Positions 50,742-61,757 of a DNA stretch of 64,000 nt are shown one piece after another. The notes under the pieces were generated by a model. That model had not been told where the DNA came from. It did no database searches and saw only the letters and a list, made by a program, of their open reading frames with translations. The stretch is from Stropharia rugosoannulata. Its lineage: Eukaryota > Basidiomycota > Agaricomycetes > Agaricales > Strophariaceae. Both the position numbers and the translations under genes were made by a program. Where the stretch lies: the NCBI GenBank assembly GCA_028532985.1, contig JANCIK010000009.1, positions 1,240,001 to 1,304,000 on the forward strand, read 5' to 3'. Position 1 is the stretch's first letter. Each line of letters opens with the position of its first letter.

Positions 50742-53700
50742 TTAAGCAGGCGAGGTCGCTGGCGCGAGCGGCTTCCACGCGACAAAGACACGTATCGATC
50801 GGCTGAGCATCTGCGTCGGCGGCGTCGCGATGGAATCGACGTACGCAATAGCCTCCGCGTCGTCCTTCGCCTTCTGCGCTTTCTGCTCTGGAGTCATTTT
50901 GCGCGTCTCCACGAACCCCTCGTCCCATGACTGCGAGCGGAGCAGGTCTTCGTCATCAGCAGCCGGGATGGGGGCATACGCGGGCTGCAGGCTGCTCTGC
51001 GACCTCGCGATCTGGTTCTGCACGCCGTCAGCAGTATCGGGGGAGGGACGGACAAGCCCAGGGGTCGACACCGAGTTGTTTGTGTTAGACTGCGGCGACG
51101 CAGCCGCGTTCTGGTCGGGCTCCGAATTTGCCTGCAGTGCCTGCTTATGCTTCTTTAGAAGATAACTCGCATGCTTCGCGCATGCTTCGTTGAACACCTG
51201 GCGGTGTGCCAAAAGCGGGCCCTCAAAGGTGTTCCAGCGGAAGTTCATTTGCAGCGCATGGCCCAGAGACGCCTTATCGAGCATGTCCCTGTTACACCGG
51301 AGGTAAGAAGAAACGCCCAAGAAGCCAAATACATAAATAAAATGATTTCTCACCACTCGAAATTGTTCAAAATACGATCAAAGTCATCCCTCGTCAGATC
51401 CAGAATAATTGCGCGGGACGCATCTGCGTCTGTGGTCTCATCGTTCGTGGCCATACCGCCCATATGCGACGGCACGATGAGCCCCCGACCTGCCTGTCCG
51501 CTAGCCATCGCCTCCTGCGCCGCCTTGCCCTCAGGACTCGCCTGAAACTCCTCGATCCACTCCCACATCGACTCCGAGCACCCCACGATCTCCTTCGCAC
51601 GCATCGTCAGATGCAGGTTGAGCGTGTTCAGGTCAATGTGCAGGGATGTGTTCGGCATGCGCGATCCAGGGACCTCGCCCGCGCGCACAGTCGACACGGA
51701 CAGTGAGTTCTTGCTGTGGCTCTCCTTTTCGCCCTCCTCCTTCTCCTTCTCCTTCTCTGCCGAGGAGGCGGCTGCAGCCGAGTCCCGGCGGAACGTTGAC
51801 TGCTTCGAGGGCGAGTACGCATACCCGCGCAGGCCGTCAAAGCTTACGTACGGCGACTTGCCGCGCATGAGCATCTGGATAGGCAGCCAGCGCTCGTCCT
51901 GCACCGGCGGGGCACCGTTCTGCACCGGCCATGGGTTGACGAACTGCGGCTTGGGCTGCTCGGCCACTGTATCGACCTCCGTCTCAGGCTCGCGGGGGAA
52001 CTTCATCCGAACAGGCAAACCCTCCTCGTCGTCTTCCGTCCTGGGTAGAGAAGGCGGCGTCGGGGGGAAAGTGTACATGATCGGAGGATGCGTCCGTACA
52101 TCTGTGCGCAACAACGTCAACGCCTGCACCCAAGTACACCAGGAAAAAGGAAATGAAAACGTACCAGTGAAGTGATACTCGAGATACGTCGTCAGCAGCG
52201 ACAGAGGCGAGCCATTAACGAAGCGGCCCTCAAGCATGCCCTCCCACACCGCCTGGAGTACCGTGTGGTCGCGGGGGTTCACCGGGCCGCGGTTCATTAG
52301 GGACGACAGCACAGGCGATGGCCGCGTGCGCCGTGTCCCCTGGACAGACGCATTCATCTTCTTCGCAACCGCTTCAAGCTTCCGCTGCTTCTTAATCGAG
52401 TCCGCCAACGGGTCCTGGTACGCCATGTACCCGATCGAGCTGACCAGCGAGCCCGCGGACGCATACAACATGTCCATGTTCCCTTGCCCGTGCGCCGTGT
52501 GCAGCGACGGCCGGTGCGACGAGCGCGAGTGCGGTGTGAAGAGCGTTCCGTTACCGATGCTGCCTGCATACGACGGCGCGCTCGAGGTAGACGAGTGCAG
52601 GCTCGGCGGCACGGGCGCGAGCGACGGTATGTGGTGCCTGCTCCCGCCCGCACCGAGCACCTTCAGCGTCGCCAGGCTGTGCGGGTCGTTCGCGTCGTAG
52701 CTCCCACCGGAGCGTCCGTGTCCCTTACCGCTAGCGCGTGCACTGCGCACAGGCGAAGACGCGCGCGAGGCGCTGCTAGTGTTCGTGTTCGTCCTCGCGT
52801 TTGCGCCTGGACTGTCAACCGTGTCGGCACCAGCCTTGTTTCCACTGCTCCCATCTGCACTGGTATCAGTCGGCGAGTGCGTCGGGACACCTGAAGGCTC
52901 CGCCTTCTCTGGAACGTCCTCCAGGCGCAGCGTAGGCACGTCCTCGCCGCCCACAACGTAGCTCCTCCGGCGGTTGCTCGCCGTCGAGTCCTGCCGTGTG
53001 ATCATCGACTCCGTATCGTCGTGGATGCCATACAGCGTCTTGTCGTCGTCGTCATTGTCCACAGGCTTACCGGGGAAGAACAGATCTTCCTCGATCATCT
53101 AAGTTCCACGCAAAAAATCACACCAGTGAGCGATCGCCCATTTAACATTTTACGAGCAGCACTAACCTCGATCCGCCCACCAGGCTTCATCACACGTGCC
53201 ACCTCTTCGAAGAATGGGTCCCACTAAACAAACCAAACGCTGTAAGCCCACCAACGATCCCAGCGCCATATCCGGAGCGGACACACCTTATTCTCAGGCA
53301 CACCCAGCGCGACGCGCTTCATGTGCACAAAGTCAAACTCCTCGTTCTGGAACGGCAGGCCGTCGAGGCTAGACGCAACGCAGGATGTCAGCCGTCATTC
53401 TATGTATGCCCCATCTGTCCATCTACCCGTTCACGCGACAGAGCAGAGCAGAGCATAGGCGGGTGGACACCGGTGAGAAGAGACGAGAAAGGGGACGTAC
53501 AAATTATGTTGCACCCAGGTGATACGTGACGCCAGATCGGGCGAACCTACGGTCTGCAGGTCGGGGTGCAGAGGCACGATGTCCAGACCGACAAAATGTG
53601 TATCCTACACGAGTCGAAAGCATCAATGTCAGCGCATATACCCACCTAGAAAAGACAGAACCCACCTTCCACACCCTCGCACAGTGCAGGACCCACGTCC

Positions 53701-55527
53701 CCGTTCCTGTAACGAACAGCCATCAGCACGATTTACCATAGCTGTACACCGCACAATGCAAGCGGCGCAGTGGATGTACTTACCACACCCAATCTCGAGC
53801 CTAGAACACACCCAACCATTAGCATACAAAAAAGCAATATGATGACACTCGCTGGCGACAGGACGTACACTTTCACAGGCGGGGTCTCGAAGACATGCCA
53901 CGACAGGCTCTTGCACGCGTCCATCATGAACAGCGTCTCCCATACGTCACTGTGCACGAAATAATCATCAGCATCATCGTTTTCGTATACCAACTACACA
54001 ATGCGGTGAATTGAATTGAACACCGAGGGAAATATCGAAAAGGAATGACGAGAATTTCGCACTCCTAAGAGCAAGAGTGACCTCTCGACAAAAAGCCCCG
54101 GCGTCACGCGCCCACGCGCCCGTGCGATAACCATCCGGAACCAATGCACCCGGATACACAATTGCATATGCGCATATAGCCCAATATCCCGAGCACGTAC
54201 CGCCTGACACAGGCGCAGCCGTGGCTTCAAGCTTGAGAGGACAATGCAATGTAATACAATGCAATGATATGGCGCGATACCACGCCCAGCTTGGTCGCGC
54301 GACGAGCGGCCTAACGTCGGACGACATCGCACGATACAATGTCAAGCAGGCACCATACCGCACCCCGTGTAAGGTGGACGGGTACCGCAGGGGTAGTATA
54401 TCGTCGCGTCGAACCATGGCGTGGTGTACCCTCGCGCCTAGACCGCCGTCTCGACCACGACCAGCCGGGCTTGGGCGCTCAGGCGCTTGGGCTGTACGAG
54501 GCTGTATGTATATGATGGATATCATCGCGTCGCGTCCCATCACGGGGGTGGCGCATATGCGCAGCCTCGTCGAAACTCGAGACTCGAGAAAAGGGGGATG
54601 GGGGAGGAAGGACGGTGAACAAAGCGAAAGAGGGGGAGTAAAGAAAATCCACCCAGGAATCCAATAACCAAAAAAACGGCGACTCACAGGTCAATAACAT
54701 CGCGCCCGTACGCGCGCGGGTAGGGTACCTCCTCCTTGGGGTGCACGTGGTGCTTCTTGCCGACGCCGCGCCCGCCGCCGAGGACGGTCTCGCCGACGCC
54801 CTTGAGCACAAACTGTGCCTCGCGCGCGCGCAGCCCCGCCTTGAGCTCCTCCAGAATGGTCCGATCCGCGGTCGAGAACCTATCGTCCGCCCCGCCCGCC
54901 TTCGCCTTGCTGCTACCAGCGACGCTCGTCGCGGAAGCGGAGGCGGGCGCCCCATTCGATGCCGGGTGCGGGCCTGGGTAGGCTTCCGTAGGCGAGTGCG
55001 CCCGTGCGCGCGCGTTTATGTCCGCTGAGGAGACGGCCTGACGGGGTAGAGTTGGAGACCGCTCCAGGAAAGAAAAACACAATACACACCTGGCTAGACG
55101 CGACGCCCGACGTCGACATCCGCGCCAACTTATAGCTCTTCCTCTTCCCTCCATCCAGGGTACCCGCTGACATCGTGTGCCCCATGCCTCCCGAGCCAGA
55201 GGTAGAGGTGAAGTTAGGCCCCTCGGCGCCGTTCGCACCCGTGCTCCGTCGGCGCCTCATACCAAAGTGCGTAAAGTCCGCAAGGACCTGGGCGACGTGC
55301 GCAGAGGCGGACGCGCCGCTGTGTGAGACGGAGCCCGAGCTCGCACTAGACATGGAGGTTATCGTGGCCGTGCCCAGGCCGGGGCCTATGCCGCTCCCGT
55401 TCGGGGCAGCGAGGCCCAATGCCGGGTCATGCGCCTGCTTTTCCGCGCGCGATGAAGCGAGCCAGGCGGGGATAGACGAGGCGGTGGCGGAGAAGGACGA
55501 TTGCAGCGCGCGGAAGAGGTGCGGCAT
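50742..55527 (-). CDS. SAM-dependent class I methyltransferase with a long disordered insertion
   Basis: The N-terminal part is Ser/Gly-rich and low complexity (LADFTHFGMRRRRSTG). It leads to RFSTADRTILEELKAGLRAREAQFVLKG, KKHHVHPKEEVPYPRAYGRDVIDL and DVWETLFMMDACKSLSWHVFETPPVK. The methyltransferase fold follows: motif I VLEIGCGTGTWVLHCA, acidic-loop HFVGLDIVPLHPDL, SRITWVQHNF, LDGLPFQNEEFDFVHMKRVALGVPENK and WDPFFEEVARVMKPGGRIEMIEEDLFFPGK. A roughly 400-residue low-complexity insertion (acid-rich, then Ser/Pro-rich) precedes a helical C-terminus (DMLDKASLGHALQMNFRWNTFEG, EACAKHASYLLKKHKQ) that ends TSPA. Motif I is built across a 17-nt exon at 53784-53800. One intron (about 53951-54688) is unusually long. 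The start at 55527 is uncertain because the gene may continue from the EVTPWE reading frame upstream. The methyl acceptor is unknown. Confidence 0.85.
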
Positions 55528-56218
55528 CGCGTGAGGGTAGGGCGGGAACCGTCGTGTTCGTATGGGCGGGCAGGCAGGCAGGAGCAAGACGTGGGCGAAA
55601 CAGAAAGAGGGTGGTGGCGGTGGCGGTGAGGGGTGTGTCGTAAATGGTCGTCAGCAGCGTCGTAAGATGGGTGTCGGAGGGATCGGCAGTGGTATGATAG
55701 TCGTGGTCGACGGCAGATGAGGTTGATGTTGTTGCGATCCGTGGGGATGCGATTCGTGACGGGGCAGGGAGGTGGTGGTGTTAACGCAAGGCAGGGCAAG
55801 GCGTCCCGTCGATATGTATAATTGGATAATCGGGGGATATATGCGGAAATAAATAAACGCAAGCCGTCAGCACGAGATTCTGGACAAGGCTTATCGGCCC
55901 ACAATGCAAAAAAAGAAGCAAAAACGAAAGATAATAAATTGGTGCAGGGCGTGCCGTGCAGCGTGCTCGCGATGGCCTGCGGGGCCCCAGACGGCGGCTA
56001 GCGGTGACGACACGCCAACGTAAGGACGCACGGGGCAGGCGAGCGTGCTGCCGAGGCGTGGCCGGCGGGCGGGAACCAGGAACACCCGCACAGTCCCGCA
56101 CGCCGCCTGAACGATCTCGCGCCGCACTGGCGGCGCCGACGCACGGCACTGACGAATTCATGCATATACCAATCACATCACTTCACATACATAACACATC
56201 ACATCCCCCAGAGAAAAG
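55528..56218. other. Spacer between the EVTPWE gene and the methyltransferase gene
   Basis: On the minus strand this is either a promoter and leader or a large intron. A GTGAGT donor-like site ends the conserved part of the EVTPWE frame at 56229. Nearer the methyltransferase the minus strand is pyrimidine-rich and contains CCAATTATACAT near 55820, a CCAAT/TATA-like combination. No AG dinucleotide occurs on that strand from about 55879 down to 55441. Confidence 0.5.
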
Positions 56219-59200
56219 TCACGAACTCACCCGCTGCCCAGGCTGCGACACCGCCACCGCCGACGGCGCAGGCTCTAGCTCCCACGGCATCACCTCCGAC
56301 AGCTGCTCCAGCGTCATCGACCCCCGCCCCGCCCGCCCGCCACCCGCCCCGCCGTCCACATCTGAGCTTGCCCGCACCCGCTGCCCCGCTCCCGCTCCCG
56401 CCTCCGCACCCCGCCGAACGTCCCCGAGCATCTGCTCGTGGTACTGCCGTTGCGCACGCAGGTGCTCTGCCTGATTCTGGCTAACGGCGCGCACCCGCCC
56501 CGCACTCCCGGGCTGCAGCCCCAAGCTGGGCACAGGCGGCGCCGCCTCCGTCTCCCAGGGCATGACCTCTTCCACCGGCCCTGTCAGCGGCGGCCGCATC
56601 CCCGGCTGCGACACAGAGATCCGCGGCGGGCTGCTTGCCGCCGTGGGCACCCCTGGCTGCGGCTTGTCGCTAGGCGCCCGTACATACGCGCCCGCCGAGT
56701 CGATCGTGCCCTTCCGGTGCGGGACGCTCTGTGGCTTCTGGTACTCGTTCTCCACCGCCATGCTCTGGTACGCAGGCACGTGTGACGGAAGCGGCGGGGA
56801 CGCCGGCATGTCTTGCACCTCCCAAGGCAGCACGTCCTCCACCGCGCCCGTCGCCGTCGACCGGTGCGTCTGCATCGACTTGACGCTGCGCGCGTAGATG
56901 CTGCTTCCACCTCCACCTCCACCTCCACTGCTCGTGATGCTCCCCACGGTCGCGCCCTGCGCCTTTCCGTCACTGTACGTCGATAAATTCGCACCCGTAG
57001 CCGTATCCGTCGGCGATGAGCCCGAGCCCGTCTTTCCCCTAAGCTTCGCGAGAACCTTGGCCCGCTTGCCCATCGGCTGCTGTTGCGCCTCCTTCACCTG
57101 TGGCGCCTGCTGCTGCTGCACCGGCACAGGCGGGGCGGGATACAACTCCCACGGTGTCACCTCGTCCACGCTTCCAGGCGTGGTTGGGCTATGCACCGCG
57201 CTCGACGCCCGCGAACGGCCCGATCGCACGCTCGGCGGGCGGTTATTTGTATTTCCTCCTCCCCCTACCGCGCTACCCTCCATCACCCCAACGCTAACAC
57301 CGCTGATTCCACTCGCACCCGACCGCCTCCTCTCTCCAGGCGCCTCCAGGCCAGCGGACTGCGTGTACGAAGGGAGCGGCGGCGCAACCTCGCGCGTCAC
57401 TCCATAAACCGTCTCGCCAGGGCCCGCCTGCACCTCCCATGGCGTAACCTCCTCTACCGCCCCCACCCCTGCAGACCCAACACTGTTCATGGTCCCGCTG
57501 CGCCCGGAGCGCACGGACGGCGCGCCAGGGTTTGCAGCAGAAGCAGTCGCCGTCGCCGCAGACGAACGCCCCGCCACAGATTGCGACAGGGGCAGGCCCA
57601 CATGAGTCGCGCCATCAATAGGCACGGGGCGAGAGACGCCATACGACGCATCGTCGGCGCTCATCGAAGATGAAGTGGACAACGGCACCTGCACCTCCCA
57701 GGGTGTCACCTCCTCCACAGGGCCCGTAGCTACCGACGCGTTTCCTAAAGCCAGAGCGCTACTACTGGCGCGGGACCGGATTGACTGAGCGCCTGCCCCA
57801 GTCCCACCGCTCCGCGTCGTTGCCGGTGTCGTTGGTGTACGTGGCGTGTGTAAGCTTCCATTTCCTCCACTTCCATTATTGGTGGAACCTGTGTACTGGG
57901 CGCTAGTTGTAGTCCCATAGCTGAGCACGCTCGCGCCACTGCTGGCCGGCAAAGCGCCGTGCAGTTCCCAGGGCGTCACCTCTTCAATGGGACCCGTGGC
58001 GGCGGATAACACGTTCGAAGATGCGCGCGAGCGGATGGACTGCGCAACTGTGATTTTGCTCCTACCTCCTACTCCTACTCCTCCCCCTGCTGCCTGTACC
58101 TCCCACGGCGTCACCTCGTCTACCGGCCCCGTCGCACTAGATGCGCGGGAGCGCGTCGAGCCTGCATATGAAGATGTCATCGAGCTCTGCGCCGTGCTCA
58201 TAGCGCGCCCGAACTCCATTGGGGTCGAAACGCCATACTCCCTATCCTCATCCTCTCCATCCACCTCTCCTCTCCCATTCCTTTCGGTCCTGTTGTCAAC
58301 GGCAGAGAAGGCCTCACCGTGCACCTCCCACGGTGTGACCTCCTCCGAGGGGCCCGTCTTGCGTGGCGCGCGGCCCAGCGGACGCGGTGTCGTCGCGCGT
58401 TCGCGCTCGCGGTCTTCTTCGTCTTGAGTTGACATCTCAAGCACCTGGGTGTTCGCGTTAGTATTCGCTCCAAGCCGCATCGTGGACGTGGCAGGAGCAG
58501 GTGGTGTGGCGCTCGCGCTATATGTGCCCCCGTTCATATAGGGGGCGTTAGGGCTGCGCGGGTGCACGGCGGGCGAGGCAGCGGGACTAGCGCGACTATG
58601 CCCCTGGCCCTGTCCAGGCCCGTTCGTCCCGCGGCGCGCCGGTCCCTGGTGCTCCCACGGCGGCGCGAGCGGCAGCTGTCCCACGCCCTGCCCGTGCGCA
58701 GGCGCATGGCCATACACACCACCCCCATCCCGCTGGTGATGATCTTCCGCGTCCGCACTGATCGAATGTAGCAGCCCCTCTGCGGTGGACGGCCTTGCAT
58801 GAGTGCGCGCCGGCCGCATGATGCTATGCGATGCCGCCTTGCGCGGGGCGCGCATGGGCGAGCTCGTGCGCCCGTCCAGAGATGCTATGGACGGGCTGCT
58901 GGGCACGGGGAGCGACGGTGAGGTAGGGCTCTGCGCGGGCGAGGGGCCTGGGCTGGGGACGGGGCTGGGCCCGCGACTATGCCAGGACGAGGCGCTGACA
59001 GGCGTGGGCGGGAGGGGGAGGGCGCTTGTGGGGGCCGGGGCGGGGGGCGCGCCGTGTTTGCGGGCGGCGGCGGCAGCGGTGGCGAGGCTCGAGTTTGAGC
59101 TGGGCCGGGAGAGGGAGCGCGATGGGATGGGGGACGGCGGGGCGGGGCGATGTACGGCCAGGGCGTGTGCCGGGAGCGGGGGCAGGTCGGCGGTGGGCAT

Positions 59201-59473
59201 GGGGGGCGGGACGGGTGCGAGGGAGTGTGCCGAGGAGCGCTTCCTGAGGAGCAGGGGCGGCGGCACGGGGTGCGGCGAGCGGCGCTCTGAGGGCGGGAGG
59301 GGCGGCACGGGTGCGGCGAGGGGCCGCAGGAGCCAGGGCTGGGCGGTGTTTTGTGTGTGGGACGGGGGCGTGGGGAAGGAGTCGATAGTCGCGCTGTCGA
59401 CAGTGTGTGCGAGGGAAGCGCTGGAGGGCGGGGGCGCTGTGACGGAGCGGATGAGGGGTGGACGGTTGTCCAT
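56219..59473 (-). CDS. Large disordered protein with nine EVTPWE repeats
   Basis: An intron-free frame of about 1,085 codons from the ATG at 59473 (context GCCATGG). The product is rich in Ser, Pro, Ala and Thr with no globular domain that I recognise. The distinctive feature is a repeated hexapeptide-centred motif with consensus [VI]-[ED]-E-V-T-P-W-E-[VL]. It occurs nine times and degenerates to DVLPWEV, EVMPWET and EVMPWEL toward the C-terminus. Each copy is usually preceded by a TGP or GA dipeptide and a basic Ser motif such as SIRSRASS or SVRSGRS, possible sites for basophilic kinases. The frame continues past a GTGAGT donor-like site and stops at 56219. From memory, agaricomycete proteins combine such repeats with a methyltransferase domain, so this may be the N-terminal part of the neighbouring gene. 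Function unknown. Confidence 0.8.
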   Translation of the reverse strand: MDNRPPLIRSVTAPPPSSASLAHTVDSATIDSFPTPPSHTQNTAQPWLLRPLAAPVPPLPPSERRSPHPVPPPLLLRKRSSAHSLAPVPPPMPTADLPPLPAHALAVHRPAPPSPIPSRSLSRPSSNSSLATAAAAARKHGAPPAPAPTSALPLPPTPVSASSWHSRGPSPVPSPGPSPAQSPTSPSLPVPSSPSIASLDGRTSSPMRAPRKAASHSIMRPARTHARPSTAEGLLHSISADAEDHHQRDGGGVYGHAPAHGQGVGQLPLAPPWEHQGPARRGTNGPGQGQGHSRASPAASPAVHPRSPNAPYMNGGTYSASATPPAPATSTMRLGANTNANTQVLEMSTQDEEDRERERATTPRPLGRAPRKTGPSEEVTPWEVHGEAFSAVDNRTERNGRGEVDGEDEDREYGVSTPMEFGRAMSTAQSSMTSSYAGSTRSRASSATGPVDEVTPWEVQAAGGGVGVGGRSKITVAQSIRSRASSNVLSAATGPIEEVTPWELHGALPASSGASVLSYGTTTSAQYTGSTNNGSGGNGSLHTPRTPTTPATTRSGGTGAGAQSIRSRASSSALALGNASVATGPVEEVTPWEVQVPLSTSSSMSADDASYGVSRPVPIDGATHVGLPLSQSVAGRSSAATATASAANPGAPSVRSGRSGTMNSVGSAGVGAVEEVTPWEVQAGPGETVYGVTREVAPPLPSYTQSAGLEAPGERRRSGASGISGVSVGVMEGSAVGGGGNTNNRPPSVRSGRSRASSAVHSPTTPGSVDEVTPWELYPAPPVPVQQQQAPQVKEAQQQPMGKRAKVLAKLRGKTGSGSSPTDTATGANLSTYSDGKAQGATVGSITSSGGGGGGGSSIYARSVKSMQTHRSTATGAVEDVLPWEVQDMPASPPLPSHVPAYQSMAVENEYQKPQSVPHRKGTIDSAGAYVRAPSDKPQPGVPTAASSPPRISVSQPGMRPPLTGPVEEVMPWETEAAPPVPSLGLQPGSAGRVRAVSQNQAEHLRAQRQYHEQMLGDVRRGAEAGAGAGQRVRASSDVDGGAGGGRAGRGSMTLEQLSEVMPWELEPAPSAVAVSQPGQRVSS

Positions 59474-61757
59474 GGCGGTGGTGATGGAAGAAAGACAAGA
59501 GCGAATGGGCAGCGCACGCCCGATCAGAACCGGCAAGTCCCACCCGCCAAGCGCTCGTCCTGCTCCTATTCGTATGCCAGGCCCCTCGGTACCGTCCCCC
59601 ACGTGTGCCCTGCCAAAATTAAAAGCTTCGTCTCTTCTGCTCCCAGCGCTCTCACATGTCCGGGTACCATCCCACACATCCTCCTCCCGTGGCTGCCAAA
59701 TCCAACCTCTCCTCGGCGCGGAGAATCTTCACAATCCCTACCACGCTTGCTTCCTGATCCCTCCCAGCCGCCGGGCCTTTTCTGTCCTTACTCAGCGACT
59801 CTTCCCAGTCTGACGCTATCAGCGCTACGACGGGCACGAGGAGGCACGAGGCGCGCAGGCGAGCGCCATACGAAAAAAAAATCGCGCTTCTCTCGGGTGT
59901 CATCTGTGCCTTTATCTATTACTGGTAAGAGTCTGTAAGCAATTACTTACTACTTTTTGATCCAGGGACAGCAAGGCGAACAGACATATTTTCCGTTACT
60001 CCTAGTCACATTGGCGGCGCGGCAATACCGCCGGCTCAGCGGCCAGTTCTCACGCAACTTCACCTCCATTCATGTCGTAGAGCGTGTCTAGGCAGTCGAT
60101 TTGTCTACATATTCATGTATCAGGTAGGGGTAGATGCTAAGGTAGTAGTTTTCTGACCTAAGAATTACTGTAGATGGCATGGGTACCACGCAATGTTTTT
60201 ATGTATTGCATAGTATTTTCTTAATGGGTTCACATCTTCACTAGATTTGTTTTTACACGTATAATCCAACAGACCTCAAAACAGCTGGGTTTACTAGCTA
60301 GCGTGGCACGCTCTACAATATGACTCTGGTCAATGACCTGCCCAAAATTGGCTTGAGCACAAGAACGACTGGTAGGCCCGTGCCATTCTTTTCTAACTCA
60401 GCTTATCGGCTGAAAGCCGAGTTATTTCGTGACATTCCCAAGCCCCTGCTTCTTATGTTTTTTTTTCTCCAAAAGGTAAGTATTCTCATTGAAAACGACC
60501 GTAACCATCTGTAACTCATTATACATTTACTGCACTTCTTCCGAGGCCTGGGACCTGGGCAGGGCGACATAATTGTGCTTACCCCTGTTCGTTGGCGCCC
60601 GTTATTGCTCACATCCCAGCCATACCGTGCTCAAGCCCGGTTCCCCCACCTGCGACGGCAAACGGGCACACTGGCAGTACTCCGCGCGAACTCCGTTCTT
60701 TTCGTGCGCGCGACCCGAAATACTCATAGCGGTAGTGACCAAATCACGAACAAGGGAGTCTTCGCTCGCTTCGCCCGATTCGGAAATGGCAACTGCACCC
60801 ACAGAAGTCTGTCCCGTTGCTTAGAACGCACATGGCGTCCCATACCCATGACTTTTGCTCCCAGCAGCCATGGACATATGCGTCTATCTAAAATTTTCAT
60901 AAGCTACTTTTACGCTTCGGTGCATACGTCATATCAAGCTTCGACCGGCCGCCGTGGTACACTGGTATTACATAGTCAACAATCGAGACGTCTTAAACTC
61001 GCTAGTCACCGAACTTGTCAACCGCCTGAACCATTCCAACGCGCAGTGTGCAAGGTACGCTTTCAAATATATCGTATGTATATTCTACAGTTTTGGGTGT
61101 AACAATTACTCTTATCCATCTCCATCTCTTGCATGGCGACAGTAACACGTACTGTCCTTTAAGAATATAAATCATGCCAAGAATCAAAGTAGGCATTGAG
61201 CGTGTGTGTAGTGATTTCTGTAAACCAGAAGGAGTCTACTACTACAGTTTTAGTAGCCACATACATGTACACTCGCTCATGCCACGAAAAATCATGTAAA
61301 TGAACTTCATGCATCAAAGAATGTGTGCAAAGAAGCTAAAAAGTCAGCCTTGCTCGTAAATGTGTAATACACCTTGTACACACGTTGAACGTTGAAGGCC
61401 AATAGAAATGCCCGTAAGATTAAGCTTTAGAAGCACTTCAGAAGCACGGCAATATGAATTAAAACGGTAATTCTTAGCACTGATTTCTCTTTCAGATTAA
61501 CATACATATGTTTCCAAGCTGTTTTTTTGCAGCTTAATTGCTGTTTCCGGGGTGAGAAACGGCAAAAAACCAAATGGTTATATTTCTGATGAGCATTAAT
61601 GAGATAAATGGCTCTTAAAAGGCATGCAGCGTATTTACGTGCCAGGTGGGGCATATGCATACTAGTACAGTACTTGTGCAAGACAAAGATATATGCTGCT
61701 AGTGTCAAGTACAATTTGAGTACAATGTACATAGCATCGCCTGCATTTGGGTCCAAA
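59474..61757. other. Intergenic region between the EVTPWE gene and the secreted-protein gene
   Basis: About 2.3 kb. The first few hundred bases hold the leader and promoter of the EVTPWE gene. The rest carries only short frames. One at 60320-60514 runs into a GTAAGT donor-like site, but neither it nor the following frames (60573-61102) resemble a known family. A diverged direct repeat of sequence further right is at about 61156-61310. Confidence 0.4.
61156..61310 (+). repeat. Diverged direct repeat, copy A
   Basis: This stretch aligns with 62703-62845. Both contain AAGTAGGCA(C)ATTGA, a GTTTACAAG-like block, GAGTCTACTAC and ACTCGCTCATGC, and end near ATGTAAATGAAC (GTGTAAATGAAC in copy B). Identity is only moderate with small indels. 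The two copies flank the small secreted-protein gene, one beyond its stop and one upstream of its start, suggesting an old local duplication. Confidence 0.55.

Noticed and set aside
58803..59813. 336-codon frame on the plus strand
   Set aside because: It is the antisense shadow of the low-complexity 5' part of the EVTPWE gene.
60320..60514. 64-codon frame followed by a donor-like site
   Set aside because: No recognisable protein and no matching downstream exon, so not reported as a gene.
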